DNA of 10,246 nucleotides from Pinguiococcus pyrenoidosus (taxonomy: Eukaryota; Sar; Pinguiophyceae; Pinguiochrysidales; Pinguiochrysidaceae). This document shows, piece after piece, positions 7,015 through 10,246 of the stretch. How positions within the stretch are numbered: the stretch's first letter is position 1; every line of letters starts with the position of its first letter. The DNA lies in NCBI GenBank assembly GCA_019677205.1, contig JAAMXY010002490.1:1-10246 (forward strand), written 5' to 3'. The position numbers were made by a program, and so were the translations under genes. The notes under the pieces were generated by a model. It worked only from the letters and a program-made list of their open reading frames with translations, was not told the origin of the DNA and made no database searches.

Positions 7015-9878
7015 ATGCGGTATCGCTGCGAAGTTAATTCCTACAGGTAAGCAGCCCTGCACGACGAGCGCGCCGCACGCCTCATTGACTGCGCCGCCCA
7101 GGTCGGTTTCAGGAGTGTAACTTCTACGCGCTCGCGTGCAGATCACCAACCGGTGGTCGCGGGGCGGTGGCGAGCACAGACGCCGATCTTGCGTCGCTGC
7201 GTGCCGCGCGCGCTGCTGTGGAGCCGCCGGACCAGGGCGGGCAGGGAACCGATTGCGCACGGAGAGCTGCTTCGTCAGCGCGCGCTCAGGCACCACTCTT
7301 GCGCCACGCGGGCAGCGGAGACATCGAGACGCGATGGATGACGGGCAGGTGCGCAAGCGCGACGCAACAGCTGCGCAACTTCCGTTGGGATGCGCAACGC
7401 GAAGCTTGACGAAGTGGAAGTTCGGCCAGTGGGGCGTCCACTAACCCCGACCCCGTCGCGCAGACTGCTCGGAGCCTCCCCGGCCGCAACCCGAAGCCGC
7501 GAGAGCTTCCAGCCGAGGCCGTGGAGGTGCTCAAGCAGTGGCTCTTCTCGCCGGAGCACTTCCACAACCCCTACCCCACACACGAGGAAACCGCAGATCT
7601 TTCGCAACGCACCGGCTTGAAAAGGGTGAGCCCGACGTCACTAGCGCAGCAGACCTGCCAGCTTCTCAACCATCTCGTGCGGCGGCAGATCCAAATCAAG
7701 AACTGGTTCGTCAACGCGCGTCGGCGCTGCTGGAAACGAGCCAAGGCCAACCAGCAGAATGCGCTCACCTCGGTAAGTGCCAATCCGAAGCACCATCTCC
7801 ACCACCTCGGCAGGGCCGCGGAGCTCACCGAGCTGCCTGCGTTGGGCTGCACAGGGTGCGGTGGGATCCGTGCCGGTTGGCACGATGGGCTTCACGACGC
7901 CCAACGCCGCGGACCACGAGCTGAGCCTAGCCAAGGGGGGTGGCGTGATGGACATGGCCACCGTCTTCAACGTCAAGCAGGGAGACCACGGCGTCGCGGC
8001 GCAGGGCCTCGCGTACCACGCGCTTCCGCAGCACGGCATGAAGCCGGACTACCGCAGCGCGTACCAGGGCGGCGCAGCCGTCAGTGCACTGGGATCGGCC
8101 GTCTACGAGGCACAGCCCATGCAGCGGGTGTTCCAGATCCCGCCCAAGTCCACCATGGCGAGCAGCGGGCCGTACCTGAACACCATGCTGTCCATCGCGC
8201 CGAAAATGTCCCAGTCCCGCGGTTCCTTCCAGAACGTGACCTTCACCATGCCCAACGGCATGCAGCCGACCTTCAGCATCAGCCCGTCCATGGGCATGGG
8301 CAAGCCGCCCAAGAAGGAGGACCTCAAGGCGGCGGGCATGCCCGGCGCCATCAGCAGCCAGGGTGCTACCAACCAGAAGCGGCCGCGGAACCCGAACCAG
8401 CCCAGTTGGGCGCGCTACACGCCGATCGAGGACCGCGTCCTGCTGGACTGGGCGAAGACCCACCACTGGAAGTCGCCCAAGGGTGTCAAGCTCTGGAAGG
8501 AGCTCAGCCAGAAGTGGTCGACTGTCGCGCCGAATCTCCCGCAGCGCCCATGGCAGAGTTTGCGCGACCGTTACCTCCGGCTGGTCCACGAGAGGAAGAA
8601 GAAGGGCAAGGGCGACTCCAAGCGAGCAAAGGTGCGTTCCTTCGGCCTGAACGCGGAACGCGGAACGCGCAGCTTTTCAGTGGTTCCACTTTTCAGCGGT
8701 TCCGCTTTTCAGTATTTCAGTGTTTCAGTGTTTCAGCCCTCTGACGCGTCGCCGTGGTATCGATGCCAAATTAGGTTGCCGTGCACGACACGCATGGCGT
8801 CGCAGCGTCCTCCGATAGCCGGGGCTCCTCGTCGTCGGCGCTTCAGCTTTTCGCGTCCTCGGATCGGATGTTGCACCCGAATCTCTCCAACAGCACGGAG
8901 TCGTACGGGGCCGGGATGCCGACGCGCGCCAACCCCATCGTGGTGAGGCCGGATACGCGCTGTGCCATCTGCAACATCGATTCGTCCATCGAGCCCGTCG
9001 ACGGGATCCTGCGGCCCTGCGGGCACATCGTGCACGTCCGATGCTTCTTCAAGTGCAACCAGGACTTCGTCCGACGTTCCAGTCAGATGCAGCCGGACGG
9101 CGTGGCCGGTGGCGAGTCCGGACCGGTCCCCGTGCCGCGCTGCCCGGTCTGCAACGCCGAGGTGCTCGACTGCGACTCGGTGCAGATCCTGGCGTCGTCG
9201 GACAAAGCCGCGCCTCCAGCGGGGCGCGGCATCGTGCAGGCCCTGGAATACCTAGACAAGGTCGAGCCGGTGCCTGACATGTCCGCTCATCCATTCATGT
9301 CTGCCTTGCCTTCCAAGTACGAGGAGGATGCCTCGCTCAGAGCAGATGTCAAGGACGGCCAGGACGACGAGCTCTTCGCGCGCTTTGAGCGCGCGAGCAT
9401 TGATGTCTGGCGCGTCCGGCTCGTGAAGAACACCTGCGCGGAGCTGCTGGCCAAGGAGGAGGCGCGGATCGCTTCGGTGCAGGACCAGCTGCCGGACGAC
9501 CTCGTCGATCGCAGCGAGCAGATTAAGCAGAACTTCTCAGACGCCTACGCTCAGATCGAGTCGCAGGCGATCTCGCTCGGAAGCTCGTGGCGCAAGCCGC
9601 GCTCGGAGAGCATGGACTCGGTTGGCGATAAGCTGGAGAAGGACGTCATGGACGCGGGCAACACCTTCTCGAAGGACTCCATCTCGTCCAGCGTCACGGA
9701 CAGCTGCGCACCGACCCCGTCGCAGTCCATGGACTTCTTCGGCGGCGGCGCCGGCGGCGCCGCTGGCGGCAGCGAGGGCTTCACCACTACCGAGCAGATG
9801 GAGAAGGCCTGCCAGGTGTACGTCTCCTTCGTGGAGCTGTACTGCAACACCATTCATGATTTGCGTCAGATCAAATGA
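7015..9878 (+). CDS. TALE homeodomain / Rap1-type Myb / RING-H2 protein, six exons
   Basis: Exons 7015-7046, 7142-7348, 7430-7625, 7689-7772, 7855-8631 and 8775-9878 join over GT-AG introns of 95, 81, 63, 82 and 143 nt into 799 residues. A homeodomain spans about 98-163, with PYP (127-129) and the recognition helix W151-F152-x-N154-x-R156. A Met/Gln/Gly/Ser-rich stretch follows, then a Myb domain at about 358-418 whose end (PWQSLRDRYL) matches Rap1/TERF2IP-type Myb domains, then basic sequence. A RING-H2 finger has C495, C498, C514, H516, H519, C522, C555 and C558. The tail is acidic and Ser-rich with a Gly run. The predicted role is a nuclear DNA-binding regulator, possibly telomeric, with E3 ubiquitin ligase activity. 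The middle exons are firm; exons 1-2 and the start are less sure (an in-frame ATG at 6898 adds 39 residues). The Myb-RING join rests on phase; a separate RING gene from the ATG at 8868 is the alternative. Confidence 0.75.
7626..7688 (+). other. 63-nt stop-free intron inside the homeodomain
   Basis: The donor AGG|GTGAGC and acceptor GGCGGCAG|ATC are both at phase 0. Removing these 63 nt gives TGLKRIQIKNWF, which has exactly the canonical TALE spacing between helix 2 and the recognition helix. The intron length is a multiple of three and it contains no in-frame stop, so an unspliced message still encodes the whole protein with 21 extra residues. Confidence 0.85.
8632..8774 (+). other. 143-nt intron between the Myb and RING exons
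   Basis: Donor AAAG|GTGCGT follows the basic stretch after the Myb domain, and acceptor AAATTAG|GTTGCC opens the RING frame; both are phase 0. The RING frame carries a TAG at the acceptor itself and a TGA at 8742-8744, so no upstream acceptor can reach the RING in frame. The intron is the longest of those proposed here and consists largely of tandem repeats. Confidence 0.6.
8649..8736 (+). repeat. Tandem arrays inside the Myb-RING intron
   Basis: GAACGCG is repeated three times without change at 8649-8655, 8656-8662 and 8663-8669. Next come three 16-bp units beginning CTTTTCAG at 8673, 8689 and 8705, then two 8-bp units TGTTTCAG at 8721 and 8729. TTTCAG therefore occurs six times, ending at 8680, 8696, 8712, 8720, 8728 and 8736, each a plausible 3' splice site. 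Confidence 0.85.
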
Positions 9879-9920
9879 GAAATGAGGCTCCGTTCCGTGA
9901 CGTCTCAGATCCGTTGGGAA

Positions 9921-9926
9921 AATAAA
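9921..9926 (+). terminator. Poly(A) signal AATAAA
   Basis: A canonical AATAAA lies 43 nt after the stop codon of the homeodomain-Myb-RING gene, a normal position for a eukaryotic cleavage and polyadenylation signal. It is the only canonical AATAAA I noticed close behind a gene end in this window, and it supports 9878 as the real end of that gene. Confidence 0.55.
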
Positions 9927-10024
9927 GAACGCGAGAATCTGCCGGGGCGCCTGAAGAGTTGGGCACGACCTCCCGGCGAGGGGTACCTTTTGGGATTCAT
10001 CCGCATGTGTTTAGGTTAATTTAT

Positions 10025-10246
10025 ATGTCACGCGGACAGGCTCGGACGGCCTGTACGACTGGGTTGCCTTTTGATCGCCCTATTTTTGTAGCAGATGGAA
10101 AACTGCTCACGCTGAGCCGTGCAGCCGCGCTCCCATCGGTCCTGCTGCGCCTGGGCAGTCGGGATTCGCTGAGCTGCAGCACGACGACCGGGCCACCGGT
10201 CGAGTCCCCTCGGCCTGCTGATGAGAAGACCAAGCGGGGGGGGGGG
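10025..10246 (+). CDS. Possible start of a further gene, cut by the window end
   Basis: An ATG at 10025 opens a plus-strand frame with no stop for 74 codons to the end of the window. The product is Arg/Ser/Pro-rich with a short hydrophobic stretch (PSVLLRLG) and no recognised domain; the last codons are a run of Gly from the terminal G tract. It begins 146 bp after the RING gene stop and about 100 bp after its poly(A) signal, fitting a tandem downstream gene. The sequence GTTAATTTATATG overlaps the start. An open frame of this size in GC-rich DNA can be chance, and a minus-strand frame (10233-10021) competes with it. Confidence 0.3.
   Translation, partial: MSRGQARTACTTGLPFDRPIFVADGKLLTLSRAAALPSVLLRLGSRDSLSCSTTTGPPVESPRPADEKTKRGGG
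10236..10246. repeat. Run of 11 G at the window end
   Basis: The last 11 bases are all G, the longest single-base run in the window. Since it ends the window it may continue beyond, or mark an assembly or sequencing edge. Confidence 0.7.

Noticed and set aside
7334-7348. Tiny first exon (MDDGQ) joined to an acceptor at 7463
   Set aside because: The splice sites are acceptable, but the longer model with exon 2 at 7142-7348 and acceptor 7429 keeps a coding-like frame and extends to an upstream ATG. Kept only as an alternative.
8868-9878. Separate RING gene starting at the ATG 8868
   Set aside because: No poly(A) signal or promoter-like sequence was seen between the Myb and RING exons, no stop closes the Myb frame nearby, and a phase-matched intron joins them. 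It cannot be excluded without transcripts.
1-10246. tRNA, rRNA, CRISPR or transposon features
   Set aside because: I saw no tRNA T-loop or cloverleaf, no rRNA-like stretch, no evenly spaced direct repeats with unique spacers, and no transposase or terminal inverted repeats.

Overview
The window is nuclear DNA of a GC-rich microbial eukaryote. Three of its genes are only readable after removing short GT-AG introns (13 proposed, 63 to 143 nt), there are no operons or bacterial ribosome-binding sites, and the proteins include a homeodomain, a Myb domain, a RING finger and long coiled coils. The homeodomain has the SPEH-type extended loop that I associate with stramenopile, cryptophyte and haptophyte algae. 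I lean toward such a lineage but cannot name a species.

Layout. (1) 1-2412, plus strand: 3' part of a long coiled-coil protein in one uninterrupted exon, with two SAM-like domains of identical residue spacing. (2) 2413-2832: gap between convergent genes. (3) 4472-2833, minus strand: a seven-exon gene for a 347-residue Gfo/Idh/MocA oxidoreductase, invisible as one reading frame but fully reconstructable. (4) 4473-4813: divergent promoter region. (5) 4814-5410, plus strand: three-exon gene for a 149-residue protein with two membrane segments and a glycine zipper. (6) 5411-7014: about 1.6 kb without a convincing gene, holding a CTG-rich minisatellite, a strong hairpin and several CCAAT boxes. 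(7) 7015-9878, plus strand: six-exon gene for a 799-residue protein joining a TALE homeodomain, a Rap1-type Myb domain and a RING-H2 finger. (8) 9921: a poly(A) signal, then a reading frame from 10025 that runs off the window end into a run of 11 G.

The genes do not look functionally coupled; the order is that of a compact eukaryotic genome with convergent, divergent and tandem neighbours. The most striking item is gene 7. It joins two sequence-specific DNA-binding folds to a putative ubiquitin ligase, and its introns sit where alternative splicing could disable the homeodomain (a stop-free 63-nt intron inside it) or remove the RING (a 143-nt intron built of tandem repeats rich in acceptor-like TTTCAG). 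All exon joins are inferred from frame, splice consensus and domain spacing; no transcript evidence was available.
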